Shown: one piece after another, positions 45,651-58,383 of the stretch
Layout: the number at the start of each line of letters is the position of its first letter
How positions within the stretch are numbered: the stretch's first letter is position 1
Assembly: GCA_039881145.1 (NCBI GenBank)
Contig: JAYKKI010000060.1
Location: 3,782,501-3,846,500, forward strand
From: Druceiella hillmani
Lineage: Eukaryota > Arthropoda > Insecta > Lepidoptera > Hepialidae
Reading direction: 5' to 3'
Length of the DNA: 64,000 bases
Program-made: the position numbers and the translations under genes
The notes under the pieces: model-generated
Database searches by the model: none
What the model was told of the DNA's origin: nothing
Seen by the model: only the letters and a program-made list of their open reading frames with translations

Positions 45651-45659
45651 GTACCACAT

Positions 45660-46260
45660 AAAGTAAATGTGCACTACTAAGAAAATACAGAAAAAATTTG
45701 AAAGGAAAAGTGTTAATCAGAAATACTATCTATAATGAAATTTTGTGAGCAATGTTTATATTCAGAGTTTTTGGACGTTTCACTCCGCCCGCCTAAAATA
45801 TAATCTCCCGTTATATGGTTCGGTACCCAAACAGATATGTAGTTTCGCCATGTTAGTCTATCTGTCCGTTTGTAGGTCACAACCGTTTTACTCGCCGACT
45901 ATTAGTAGTATAGATCTGAAACTAGATATAGTTATACATATTCATAATTCCTACGAAGTTATGAAATCACATCTTTAAACAAAATTTTGTGTTATCATGT
46001 AAATTGGGATTTTTTTTCGCACATCTCCTTATGTACGATAGAATAGATCCTTCAAAAATATTGGGGCAATGTCATGAACACTTTATCTATGCAGAAATCC
46101 ATTTACAAAATATTAAACTTTAAACTGGTTATTTTTGTCACAGTTACGTGCCCCCTTCTATCAGCTAAACCACTATTTTAAATATCTGAAGTGTTCGTAG
46201 AAACTCCATACAAGTGACTCAAATCAGTTGCAAAAATAACATTGTTTTTAAAATGTTTAT
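45660..46260. other. No gene seen
   Basis: AT-rich. A 77-codon plus-strand frame at 45745 matches nothing I know. Confidence 0.45.
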
Positions 46261-46264
46261 TATA

Positions 46265-46972
46265 TCTGGGTAAGATATACTAAGTAATACAGTTATATAT
46301 TTATGTGGTGAGAAATAATATTACTTAAATATACATCATTTTATTACGCCTATGAAAGATATAATAAGGAATATAGTTATATATTTATATGGTGAGAAAG
46401 ATTACTTAAATATTCATCATTTTATTAGGCCTATGAAAGCCATAATAGGCAATATTAGTTATATATTTATATGGTGAGAAATAATATTACTTAAATATAC
46501 ATCTTTTATTACGCCTATGAAAGCTATAATAGGCAATATTAGTTTTATATTTATATGGTGAGAAATAATATTACTTAAATATACATCGTTTTATTACGCC
46601 TATGAAAGCTATAATAGGCAATATTAGTTTTATATTTATATGGTGAGAAATAATATTACTTAAATATACATCGTTTTATTATGCCTATGAAAGATATACT
46701 AGGCAATAAGTTATATATTTATATGGTAAGAAATCACGTTACTTAAATATACATCAATTTATTACCCCTATGAAAGACACACTAGGCAATATAATTATAT
46801 ATTTATATGGTGAGAAATAATGTTATTTAAATATACATCATTTCATTACACCCATGAAAGATATACCAGGCATTATAGTTATATATTTATATGGTGAGAA
46901 ATAATATTACTTAAATATACATATTCTTATTACGCCTATGAAAGATATACTAGGCAATATAATTAAACTAGC
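46265..46972 (+). repeat. Tandem array, ~84-bp unit, ~8 copies (left part)
   Basis: Unit: ATATATTTATATGGTGAGAA, then ATAATATTACTTAAATATACATC, then TTTTATTACGCCTATGAAAG and ATATAATAGGCAATA. GGTGAG recurs about every 84 bases from 46307. The array is interrupted at 46973 by the short element and resumes at about 47395-47490. Related words occur at 15298 and 56492, so the unit derives from a dispersed element. Confidence 0.93.
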
Positions 46973-46973
46973 G

Positions 46974-47362
46974 TGACCCTTGCGAAGTCTTCGCATTATT
47001 TATTCCATTATGAAGCTCAGATGACAGATCAAACAAATATTTTACTAAAATTGACATATAGAGGCGCAAGTATCAAAAGCGTTGAGCTAAAGCGCCACTT
47101 TATTTATACGTGAGTGGATTTGAAATTAAACAAAAATTTTACCGACCGTCAATCATATTGACGTTGAGCCGTTAGATGGCAGCATTGCTGTTTTGTGTAT
47201 ATAATTTTAATAATTAATTAATTTGCAAAAACAATAGCAATAATAAATTTTTTAGTTGTGGATGCCGGTAGAGCAAGCAATTATCTATAAAATGATATAT
47301 AATTTATGTGGATTAGTTGTGAGGTTTTTTCTAAAAAGGGAGAGTAACATCTTAACCTTAGC
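46974..47362 (+). mobile_element. Short interspersed element, copy B, inside tandem array
   Basis: Copy of 617-1016 with about 97% identity by eye, starting at the same base (CTAGCGTGACCC). It ends TTAACCTTAGCG and then a tail of GATAT/ATATG pentamers (47364-47405). A short tandem tail after a fixed 3' end is typical of LINE-type retrotransposition. Insertion is younger than the array it splits. Confidence 0.85.
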
Positions 47363-47394
47363 GTAAATATATTATATGATATATGATATGATAT

Positions 47395-47490
47395 GATATG
47401 ATATTTATATGGTGAAAAATAATATTATTTAAATATACATCGTATTATTACGCCTATGAAAGATATAAAAGGCAATATATTTATGTTGTG
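47395..47490 (+). repeat. Tandem array, ~84-bp unit (right part)
   Basis: Resumption of the 84-bp array after the insertion: TATTTATATGGTGAAAAATA, TTACGCCTATGAAAGATATA and AAAGGCAATATATTTATG. The final unit passes into TTGTGAAAAGTTAAGATTTG, a flank also seen at 56505. Confidence 0.88.
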
Positions 47491-47829
47491 AAAAGTTAAG
47501 ATTTGTAAATATTTTAATATAAATACTATGCACTCCCTAAATATTTATAAATGTCTAAATTTGTATAGAATAATCATAGAGAGAATTCTATTCGCACTTA
47601 ACATGTTTTTTCTTTGTTTTCAGTTTACGATTCAAGTAATGCATAAAAAACAAAATCACTTAACCCCTTCAGTGACAATTAATGACGTCATTATATTTTT
47701 GACTTTATAACTAAAAAGAGTTTAACTTTAACTAAAAAGAGTTAGTACTGTATTCTTGTTATTTTTTGCTGGAAAAACGAGTAAATTTGTAAGCACATTT
47801 ATAATTAACTTTTTTTCCTTCTTTTGCAG

Positions 47830-48055
47830 CACAAACACGTCGCCAGGAGCCGTACTTCGGACGGTACGTAGGCCGACTGGTGGAGTACGCGCACGGCATC
47901 CGTGGTGCCGTTCACGCTGTCGACGAGAGCACAGTTTTCATACGAGGATTTGCCTACGATGGGACAGGACCTGACGCCTTCTTTTGGGCTGGCGATTCAC
48001 CACGACCTTCACCTGAAGGCTTCATTATACCGTACCCAGAAGACTACGCTGGCAG
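47830..48055 (+). CDS. Skeletor: DM13-domain exon, Skeletor/Knickkopf-type gene
   Basis: A 226-bp internal exon. The acceptor is a strong polypyrimidine tract ending TTTTGCAG at 47829, and the donor is GGCAG|GTTGGT at 48055/48056. The frame begins at 47832, so the exon starts with two bases of a split codon and ends two bases into the next. It encodes 74 full codons: PYFGRYVGRL, then HGIRGAVHAVDESTVFI, then FAYDGTGPDAFFWAG, then a PRPSPEGFIIP stretch. These are the hallmark blocks of a DM13 domain (G..G, HGv.G.V.aVd, F.YDG.gPD.fFW.G). Proteins of this class carry two DM13 domains and a DOMON domain; the family includes Skeletor isoforms B/C and Knickkopf, a cuticle-chitin organiser. Best match from memory is Skeletor-like, but orthology needs a search. 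No frame damage. Neighbouring exons are not in the window as far as I can see. Confidence 0.88.
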
Positions 48056-48765
48056 GTTGGTCGTGTAGCTATTGATGACTCCATAAAACTAGCTTTCTTA
48101 TTTGCATTCAACCCTCGTCTGGTATTTCGTAGAAACTTCCAAGGAAGGTTTCCAGAATATCTACTAAGTAAGAGTCTTCTCATTCGTATATCAAAGACAA
48201 GCCCAATTAAGCCTTTAGGAACTCTATATTTTCCAAAAAACATATAGCAAACTCTTTGAATGGCTCCAAATTCGATCATTGTCTCAAATTCCCCACGTCA
48301 TTTTGTTGTGGTGATACAAGTTCCCTATCAAAACAATGCATATGTCCTTGTACTCATAATACTATTCCAACTAGCAGAAAGCTTCTGAAAGCTCTCAATA
48401 GTGTCTCATATCTACCAAAAATATTTTCACCAAATATGGTTGGATTATCCTCAAACATGATGTTCTGGCAGCGCAACAATTTTTATAACGAATTTGTAGA
48501 AGCTCTCAACGACTCAAGGATCGTTCCATTCTTAATCAAGTGATAGTGACTGAAGAAAATACATTCTAAAGGTTTCCGTTATCCTACTTCACCACGTAGT
48601 TGCATGCTCTCTAAAAATCTCTGCGCTCGTCGCTATGCTCATGGCAACCGAACAAAATATTCTCCATGTCATGTACCTCGAAACCTCAAGTATTGGCGGA
48701 GACATCTCCAAGTGCACAACGATAACTTAACGATAAAAATGGTTGAGTGAAAATATGTAATCAAA
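48056..48765. other. Intron; contains repeat copy 3
   Basis: Follows the DM13 exon. 48390-48545 is a diverged copy of the repeats at 1-170 and 27600-27775 (shared order AATAGTG.C.CATATCTA, ACCAAATATGGTTGGA, GACTCAAGGATCGTTCCATT). A 95-codon frame at 48256-48543 spans it and is closed in the sister copies. Confidence 0.55.
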
Positions 48766-48769
48766 AATA

Positions 48770-49389
48770 ATTTCGTTGTATAACATCGAATAAATCTTAA
48801 TTTACATTTTTAATGCGGAACATCGAAATTTTTATTCCCCATGGGTTAAAAGTACACATCAGCAAAAGTGATTTTTCACGGTTTTTGTTTTATTTTTCGT
48901 TGTATGACAACAAGTTAATCTTAGCTTAACATTTTTAATGTGAAACATCAAAATTTATATTCCCCATGGGTTAAAAGTACACATTAATAAAAGTGATTTT
49001 TTACGGTTTTTGTTTTATTTTTCATTGTATAATATCAAGTTAATCTTAGTTTAACATTTTTAATGCGAAACATCGAAATTTATATTCCCCATGGGTTAAA
49101 AATACACATCAGCAAAAGTGATTTTTCATGGTTTTTGTTTTATTTTTCGTTATGTAACATCAAGATAATCATAATTTAATATTTTAATGCGAAACATCAA
49201 AATGTATAGAAAATTAAAACTACACATTGTTAAAATTGATTTTGCACGGTTTTCTTTATTTTTCGTTGTATAACATCAAGTTAATCTTAGTTTAACATTT
49301 TTAATGCGAAACATCGAAATTTATATTCCCCGTGGGTTTATAGTACACATCAGCAAAAGTGATTTTTCACGGTTTTTTTTTATTTTTAT

Positions 49390-49390
<1 letters not shown>
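48770..49390. repeat. Tandem array, ~122-bp unit, 5 copies
   Basis: Each unit holds TTTTTCGTTGTATAACATC, TTTAATGCGAAACATCGAAA, ATATTCCCCATGGGTTAAA and AAAAGTGATTTTTCACGG. Starts near 48770, 48895, 49017, 49140 and 49254. The fourth unit has lost the CCCCATGGG block. Confidence 0.93.
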
Positions 49391-50172
<782 letters not shown>

Positions 50173-50411
50173 GGTGTCCCTTATATCACCGATTTTTTTT
50201 TCTTCTAAATATTATAACGCATACCCTCTAATTCTTTTTATAGTACTAAAGGCTACCTTCGTGCAAAATTTCATCGTCATATGACAATGGCAACCCGTGC
50301 CGACAAGGCATCATTGTTTTTCTAAACAACGGTTTTAGAAGACTTAGTTGCATGTAAGCTATATTATGATCAAAATACATATTTTATAATAGAAAACAGT
50401 GGAAGACTAAT

Positions 50412-52829
50412 TTAGGTTATGTATTTATTTATAAAATTGAAAAATATATATAATTCAGGATTCAGGATACTTTTTTTTAAAGTATCTTTCTTGCAATCTG
50501 GGTACAACTTTCTGTGTTCTTGTACACAACGTAACAAGAATTGTTTTTGTTCTTCTGCAGCAGTTATTAATCCATGAAAATCTTGCATGAGCTTCACGCC
50601 TCTCTCTGCCGTGTCATTGACTGCCTTCAAGTGCATAACTTTTTTTTAGCTTCCTGAAAGGAAGGGATTTGTTCTCATGAAGAGACGTCTTCTTGGAGAA
50701 AAGCGTTATCAATTTTTAACCGCAATAATAAATTTGTGCTCTTGATGGTCACGAAATCACTCAAACGTTTTCCTGAAACAATAAAAGAAATATATCAACA
50801 AAATTATCTCATTTTCTAATGATGTAAGGAAAAAAACACTTATTCAACTCACCGTACAAAGAAGCAGATATTTCTTCCTTCGATGGAATATATCTCTTCC
50901 CAAAATCATACAAACTTTCCCTTTGTAAATTCGATACGATATCAGCTTTGGTTTGTGTATCAACTTCATCATCAAATAATGAAAATAAAATTATTTCTTC
51001 AAATAAATACCACAAGTGTTGGCTGAACTTGGTCAGAGCTGCTTTAGAAATCATTCGATTGTTTCGTAGTTTTTCAATGTTTTTAAGAAATATAAATCTT
51101 GATTCGGGGTTTTACCGCCAAATTGCACTCAAGCCAGGGCTTTATATAAGCCATTGCAATAAATAAGCAAACATCTTGCAGTGCTCGTTTGTCCTTAGCA
51201 CTCATTTTAAACTGTGACTGCAGCAAGCATATCTTTAAAGAGTAAATAGCTCTTGCCATCCATCTTGCCTGATGCATGGCGTCAGGTGGTCTGATTTTAA
51301 ATTTCTTTTCATTATCTCCCCCCAAAAACACTATACACAGTTCAATAAACTTCCGATAATCGTCACGTATAATAGATTTCAGTAGTTCTTCTTTATAATA
51401 ATTAATAAGTTCGTTAATCATCGTTTCACAAAAATATTTCTTTACGAAATCAGTATATGTTTCGGTAGCAGTTGCATTAACGTTCTTCCAATTGCCTCTA
51501 ATTTTTTTAAATAACTGGATATCATGACTGCTAGTAACTTGATGGATCTTTGATTCAAACACACATTTCAGTACTAGTTCATACATATGATGGCGGCAAG
51601 CAAAAAGTAACAATTCCCTTTCTAATTTTTGCTCTAAGAGCACACAAGCCCCACTTAAGCGGCCTGTATTAGAAGCCCTTGTGTCGTAGCACATAATCTG
51701 TACCTTGTCATTGAGATCCCAATTAGAAAGGGCATTTAAAACAGCTTCAGCTTGATCTTTGCCAGTAGAACTATCGAGTTTTGGCACTGCTAGAAGTTAG
51801 TCTTTTTCTCCGAATGAAATGAGAATTGGCGGGCGTTCTTCTTTTGAACGTGTCACATTTAAACTGGGCAATAGCTTTCCATCCCAATGAATAGTTACAA
51901 TTTCAGGCACGTTATTCTGAAAATAAGTTTTTATCGATTCTGCTCTCTCTTTTCTCATTTGGGTCCTAATTCGTTGAATAGAAGACTTGTTGATAGGAAA
52001 GTCTTCACAACTGAGACCAAGTGCTTCTACAACAGCCTGAAGTATGTAAACAGAATCCCTTACACTTAGTTGACATCTATCTAAAGCTGCAACTAGTTTA
52101 AGGGTAATAAAACACGTCCTTCCTCTTTTTGTAGCATATAGCGAAGTCACGGATTGCGATTGCGAGGTGGAAGGTAAATTTTCTTCTAAACTTTCGTCAG
52201 AACTGGTAGACTGTTCGTGAAGGTCTTGAGGTGGGATAGAGGTGTCTGAAGTCAATAAATTCATATCAGTCAAATGCTTTAGTCTTTTTTCCTCTTCTCC
52301 TAGTTTTCTCTGCCTTACTCTTTTTTCTTTTTCAACTAACTTTTTGTCAACACCCGCTAAGCAACCCGAACGCCTTGGCTCTCTTTGTTTTTGTAAAAAT
52401 ATTTTGTCTTCCTCTATTTTGATTCTTTGTAGAGCATCGGCATGCGCGATATCAAATAAATTATCTAAATCTTTTTGGAACTTCTCCTCGCGGTGCTTAT
52501 AAACGTCCTGTCTTTTTTTACAGTTTTTTTGTAGCTCTCTCCAAACATGGTAAAGATCCACAAGTTTTTTCATACAATTAGGTACAGTTCTGGTAGGATT
52601 AGCTTTTATTAGTATTTTAATATAGTATTCTAGTTTTTTCCCAGAATATGATGCACTCACGAATCACAAGATTTGCACTTTCATTAACAGTCAATTTTAC
52701 CTCGCGAATATTAAAAAACAGAATTGAGAGAACTTGACGATTAGACGGCAACTTTGCACCCGTTAATTGGTGATTTATCTCACCAACCAAGAAAATATTT
52801 TTCTTATTACTTCTAAGTTCCACTGACAT
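50412..52829 (-). pseudogene. hAT-like transposase pseudogene
   Basis: Minus-strand gene starting ATG 52829 (MSVELRSNKKN). In order: a charged N-terminal region with a KLxxLYHVWREL-like helix; a long Lys/Glu coiled-coil stretch; first Asp in TIHWDGKLLPSL (about 51880); second Asp in CYDTRASNTG; ACRHH (the C..H knuckle after it); an RW in HQARWM; HLWYLFEE with the expected acidic residue; and a C-terminal VNDTAERGVKLMQDF segment. Damage: in-frame TAA between GEKD and LLAVPKL (about 51792-51794); frameshifts near 52640, near 51105, and at an A8 run near 50641. A real intron is likely at 50773-50852 (GTGAGT...TTTCAG), which keeps the frame. Known role of the family: DDE cut-and-paste transposition. 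Confidence 0.9.
50773..50852 (-). other. Intron inside the transposase pseudogene
   Basis: On the minus strand the donor is CG|GTGAGTTG at 50852 and the acceptor TTGTTTCAG at 50773, giving an 80-bp intron. Removing it joins SASLYG to the next exon's KRLSDF in one frame, and that exon continues open through IKSTNLLLRLKIDN. Both splice sites are consensus. Confidence 0.75.
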
Positions 52830-53079
52830 CTTGAAAATAAACTATTATGCACGTTAATTAAGCGATACGCCGGTGAAAACTCTGAAACAAATGACTACAA
52901 GAGCGAGTACGCGCCGGTCACCGCGTTACTTTTATGAACATGTTTCGCGCTCAACTCGGCACGGGTCGCGGTGCTTCAAATGAGATAAATATTTATTTTC
53001 GAGTGTTTTATGGCGAAATGAAAAAAATTGGAAGGTATGCGTTACAAAATAAAAACTTTGAAAAATAAGGGACACCCTA

Positions 53080-53082
53080 ATA

Positions 53083-53145
<63 letters not shown>

Positions 53146-53155
53146 GTATATATAC
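53080..53155. repeat. (TA)n microsatellite, right flank of hAT-like element
   Basis: Continuation of the 50040-50169 TA tract on the other side of the insertion. Confidence 0.95.
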
Positions 53156-53159
53156 ATAA

Positions 53160-55072
53160 CATATTTATGAATATTTAAATATATTTGATTTATGGTATAT
53201 GGGCGAAGTCTGCAATTTAGTCTATGATCTGTAGTCCGAACAAGCCGAACGTTACCGGAGCAGGTAATTATGAATGAAATTTACAAACTTCTATAGAGTA
53301 TTTGACTATATTTTTTTATTACTATAATATAATAAGTAATAACATTAAAAACGGTTAAAATAAATATATCGTACCTGGGACTTTTCATTACAAAGTTGTG
53401 ACGACTTAAAAACTGGCTAACCACGATTCGCGCGAAAACGCCCCATACAAAACACAACTGGCTTATGACATCACTGGCCCGTTTTTGGCATTCATTATAA
53501 GGGAGTTTATTAAATATTTCTAGTATCTCGTTAAATATTGCATTTAAGTTATATATAACATATTATAATTTTCTCATTTTTTTGTTCATAAAAACTTTTT
53601 CCATTTGATGAAAAAAATTGACACTTCCTATTTAGAAGATTCGATTAATTGTTTGTCAGATGCATTATTTTTTTCATCATCCCGAGGTTTTTTTAAACCT
53701 ACTCTACAGTTTTAAAACATTTTTACAAAAAATATTGACATCAGTCAAATATCCTATTCTAACTCGCTAAGAACAGAATTACAAGTAACTTCTCGACGCA
53801 AAAGTTTTGTATAAGAAACTAAAATTGATTACGTCATTTCAAGCAACCGATTTGTAAGGGAAATTATTATTACACAGTTTACCGTTATATTTAGAATGAA
53901 ACAATTCCATGTTTTGTTTCATCTAATTAGAGCATCAGACGCACATGCGCACAGAATCATCGTGTTATAATGATCTGTGCAAAGTAATCAAACTTCAATA
54001 AAAATAATTTTTATATAAACCTAATTTACCTAGTTATCCTTGTATGTGCTAGGTATACCTATTATAGTTGTGTTAAGTATACCTATTATATTTTTCCAGT
54101 GAAATTTATTCACTGAATTGGTTATTATTATGTTACCCGTTTTTTTTTGTTTGAATTTATTTTATTAGTTTATAATCGTGAATGTCTATTTTCGTCGTGA
54201 CAGGTGATCAGTTGTCATGTTGCTCTGTATACTATGTTATTCAAGTGAGATTTTCCTGTTTATATTTTATTGTAAAATTAATATGACTGTGAATGGTAGA
54301 CCGAATTTAAAACTGAATGTTGCTAATGAGCGTATTGAACGCTCTTTTCGATAAGTATTTGTGGTTAAACCGGAGTTATATTTTAAATAAAGTATCCCGA
54401 TTTATTTTCCGTGATTACAATTTCATTTTTTCCTTTCCGTAAATGAAAAAATGTTCATAAAAAACAACGTATTCAATAAAAAAAAGCCGTAATTATTTTA
54501 ATAAAAGAAATTGGTTTAGAAAAAACAATTAACAATCAAATTTAAAAAAAAAACTGATCGTGATTATTTTAATAAAGGAAATTGGTTTGAACTGTTTTTT
54601 CCGTGAAAAAAAGGCCGTCAAACATCACATTTATAACCTCTCTTTCGCACTCAATTAATTTTTTGTTTTTTTTTTACAAATCCGTGTTTGTATTTGTACG
54701 TCCAGCATTTAGCAAGACGAATAATTGCAATTAAATCGAAAAAAATTGTAATAAACAGTTTATATAAAAAACACAGGTTCTGGAAAATATTGATTAAATT
54801 GATTTTTTGTCACAAAATAATCGCGATGGAAAAATATTTTTGTTAAACATGTCGTTATTAATGTGTATTCTTCACGTAATAATTAATAAACAATGAAATT
54901 GTCATTTTGTTAAACTTAATTTGTCTCGATGTAAGTATTGACAAATTCTGATAAAAAGTATTATAGCAAAATATTTAGAGAAATGACTGATAACATACGA
55001 GAATCGTAATTAAGCGTTGATGTAGTGATAGTGTGGACGTAATGACTCTTAATGCGTTTAATTAGTTCACAA

Positions 55073-55075
<3 letters not shown>
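53160..55075. other. No gene seen
   Basis: AT-rich throughout with A/T homopolymers. At 54475-54600 the phrase ATTATTTTAATAAAGGAAATTGG is nearly duplicated. No coding signal. Confidence 0.5.

Positions 55076-55076
<1 letters not shown>

Positions 55077-55126
<50 letters not shown>
55077..55126. repeat. (TA)n microsatellite
   Basis: Pure TA run of about 50 bases. Confidence 0.95.
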
Positions 55127-55128
<2 letters not shown>

Positions 55129-55223
55129 AAAATGGCAGTTCAAGATGGCGAATTTTTGTCAAAATTAAATTTAAATTGAGGTATAGACTAAAAAGAGTGT
55201 CAGTTTGAGGAAAAAGTCGTGTA

Positions 55224-55623
55224 AAGATGCTCCCTCACCGAGAGTATTCGCCTGTAATGTAACATTTCAGATTCGATTTTGAGCATTACGTTACAATGCT
55301 GCCGTCCTGTCTGACGAGCATTCGCCTGTAATGTAACATTTCAGATTCGATTTTGAGCATTACGTTACAATACTGCCGTCCTGTCTGACGAGCATTCGCC
55401 TGTAATGTAACATTTCAGATTCGATTTTGATCATTACGTTACGATGCACTCCGCGTCCGCGATACGGTCAATTACATGTGGTGTTACAAGTTTTACCAAA
55501 ATATTACAGATTATATAATTACAGGTTGCGCACTGTATTGCTCTGTTCTCCCCCATCGCTGATGTAATACTCGAATCTGTTGCCTTACGTTACAGGCGAA
55601 TGTTCCCGGTGAGGGAGCACCTT
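55224..55623. mobile_element. 400-bp MITE with TA flanks and internal 74-bp triplication
   Basis: Termini AAGATGCTCCCTCACCGAGA and the complement of AAGGTGCTCCCTCACCGGGA form ~40-bp inverted repeats, which continue through ATTCGCCTGTAA(T/C)GTAA. TA at 55222-55223 and 55624-55625 fits a Tc1/mariner-type duplication. Inside the left half a 74-bp unit (ATTCGCCTGTAATGTAACAT ... GACGAGC) is present three times, starting 55246, 55320 and 55394. The left TIR is thus partly inside the repeated unit. No coding sequence. Confidence 0.9.
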
Positions 55624-55639
55624 TATAAACACACACAAG

Positions 55640-56800
55640 CGACCGGTCCTGCGTTATTAAAATATCAGTAATCTCAGAAGTTACTTATTTTATTAAATTA
55701 ATTTTTTTTTTCTTTCATTTTTTTTAAATATACACCAAATTTTAAATATAACAAAAATCAAGCTTAGTCTATGAGGGGTTTTCATGGAATCGAATGACCC
55801 TAGACGGCCACTGAATCATGAGGTCCAATTATTGTCAAAACGCCAGCATGAGACGGTGATATCTAAGGTTTTAGAATGAAATACAATGTGAAAATCAAAT
55901 GGAAAATATTTATTACGTGACTGTCAAAGGTAACACCCTAAAGCGTGAGCCAAAAAACGAAGGAACCAATATTAGTTAATAGCATGAAGAAAAATTTATT
56001 TAAAGTTTAAAAAAAATAAATACGTCAAGTTTTTTTAGGGTTGTAGGCCACAAAAGAAAAAAAAACGTAAACTATATATTATAGCTCACATGTCCGTCCG
56101 TTTTTTTTGTTTGTCAGACGTTTTTCTCAGGAAGTGTTTGACGTAAAGACTTTAAATTAAACATAGTGATAAAACAAATTAACATTTATATATTTCAATA
56201 GTTTATGTAATAGTAAAATATTGTAGGGAAATTGTAGTAGAGATAAATAAAATATTCCATTTTTTTTCAATTTCATGCATAGTGTAGGGTTTCAATTAAC
56301 AGAGCAAGTTGTAAATAATTCAAAACTACTTTATTTGAACATTTTACGTAAAATAGTTATAAAAATATTGAGCCCCACCCCATCTTCGAAAGTTTTAAAG
56401 TCAAAATTATGGCAAAAAAGCACTACTCAACATTTCCCTAAAGTTTACAGAAGGAACATAGCGTCGCGTCAGCTCTAAACCACTTTGTTAGTAGGCAATA
56501 TATTTAGGTTGTGAAAAGTAATCTTAACATTTGTTAACAGTTACGTTGCACTCTTAAACGCCAAAATGTATACGGAACCTTTATAGTCCTCAATTCCTAC
56601 TAGTACTTATTTTTTTTTTCAATTCTTATTCAAAAATATGTCGTAAGGAAAATAAAATGTATGTGGACAATATACTTTGTGCAACAAGAAATAATTGTAG
56701 TTTTTATTATAAATTAATTTCTGGATTTGGACAACAAATTATATTTTAAACACTGAATACTTAGGTAAATAAATTACTCATTTGTCATGTATATGTAATG
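55640..56800. other. No gene seen
   Basis: AT-rich. TAGGCAATATATTTAGGTTG at 56492 matches the right edge of the 84-bp array at 47467. Confidence 0.45.
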
Positions 56801-56819
56801 AAGGTAAAGCTCTTTTTCG

Positions 56820-57175
56820 GTGTCTGCTGTGCATTATTACTTTAAGCGTTAGAGCCAAGCGCTCGCGTAACACTGGGATCCAACCGCCAATATAATATAC
56901 GGCCATATAAATCAAAAACAACCCCGACCCCTAATCACCGGCTAACTTTTCGTCGCTTTCTAATTTTCTTTCCCCTCCTCCCATGCGTGATCGCATTGAA
57001 TTATATCGCCGTCGTTTACGCGCGACGAGAGTGTCAGGGGGATCCCCCGTATCGCCGGTTCTTCCCCGGGGACGGGTTTGGATGCTTTTACGCTTGTCGC
57101 GAGGGAACGAGGGGCTTGTTGGCGGTTGATTATTGCGAGGTGCATGTAATACGAGACGTGTTCGAAAAAAATAAG
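56820..57175. other. GC-rich island
   Basis: CG-rich patch (GCCGTCGTTTACGCGCGACG, TCTTCCCCGGGGACGGG). Open frames exist on both strands over the same bases, which is expected of high GC and does not show coding. Possibly regulatory or a conserved non-coding element. Confidence 0.4.
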
Positions 57176-57332
57176 ACAATATAGTTTTTGGGGATAAACC
57201 AATTTTTTTTTAGAAAAATAATACCTACAATAAATTTTTCTATGTGTATCATTCCAAATTATAAACTATACATTTTTTTCCTAAAATGTAACAACGAATT
57301 ATAAACTACCAAAGAGTTTATAAATACCTGTT

Positions 57333-57739
57333 TTGATGTGAAACATCTATAGGCGCAGGTATAAACCGGATCGCTGGCGTGGCGACGCTTGCCGTGGCGA
57401 CGGATCGCCACGCTATACTAAGGTATATATATAGTCTATATGTAGTAGTGTACGGTATGGTGACGTGTCGCCATGCGCAACCGACTACGCGACCCCCTCC
57501 TCACTCAGTTCGACGCTGTTGTTTACTACGGTACACATGACCTGTGCTTCATTATTTTTGTATTAATTGTAAATAAATGTTTATTAAATAAAGTCACCAT
57601 TTTCTGTAAGAAATTCGTAATACTTTATTTTTTCATTATGCTATATTTAGTTCCTGTAATAATCTTGTCTTTTATGCATATACGAACACGATGTTTCACA
57701 TCTGCCAGGCGTCCCGTGACGGCTCACTGTTTTTTTTTC
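57333..57739 (+). repeat. LTR-like repeat, copy B (407 bp)
   Basis: About 95% identical by eye to 13155-13572, with the same boundaries, TATA-like word and AATAAATG. Differences are small indels (for example AGTAGTGTACGG against AGTAGAGTGTACGG). Same orientation as copy A. Confidence 0.7.
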
Positions 57740-57744
57740 AGTCA

Positions 57745-58380
57745 ATCGAATGCAATAAAAATATTAATTTCATCTAAATATTTTATACGACGAAGTATTA
57801 TATATAACGGATAACGAAATAGCCTAAAATTATGATAAAAAGTGATTTTTTTAAAAACTGGATCATAAAGATAATCTGCGTTATAAGTTTAAAGTTAAAC
57901 TTCAAGATACGAAAGAATTTGAACCAATTAGATTGATTTTGAAACTTTTTTATTTTTCTTTCACTTCGTTTTCATTTTGGTCTATATATTTTTGTAATTG
58001 CGTTTTGGTTTCTATATTTTTTGTAATTGCGTTATTGCGACATTGTTTTTATCTGTATTTTGCTCAGTAAATTTTTCGCAAAAACATTTACAAGTATTGC
58101 CTTTGAAGTTGAGGTCCGAATTTAATAATGACAGCTTATTTTTAAATGTGCATACGCTCATATTAATAGATAATGTCCAATTGTCTTGTGCCTAGCTCGT
58201 TTTTGTTAGGATAAAACAATTGTGGGGGAGATATTATCTTGCTTATATAGCGCAGCCTTCTATTTCAGAGTACATTCACGAGCCCTTTTTAATTTGAATT
58301 GGTGACACGCAATTCCTTTTATTTAATTAATCTTATGTATTTCCACCAATCACCAGAACATTATTGTACTAAGGCATTTG
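57745..58380. other. No gene seen
   Basis: AT-rich. TATATTTTTTGTAATTGCG is doubled near 57980-58035. Confidence 0.5.
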
Positions 58381-58383
58381 CTA

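Noticed and set aside
48256..48543. 95-codon frame downstream of the DM13 exon as a further exon
   Set aside because: It overlaps a dispersed repeat present at 1-170 and 27.6 kb, lacks DM13 or DOMON motifs, and the frame is not kept in the sister copies.
52617..52660. Intron at the GTGAGT near 52660 in the hAT-like gene
   Set aside because: The family pattern continues on both sides with only a short offset and I found no matching acceptor, so a small insertion or frameshift is simpler. The intron at 50773-50852 is better supported.
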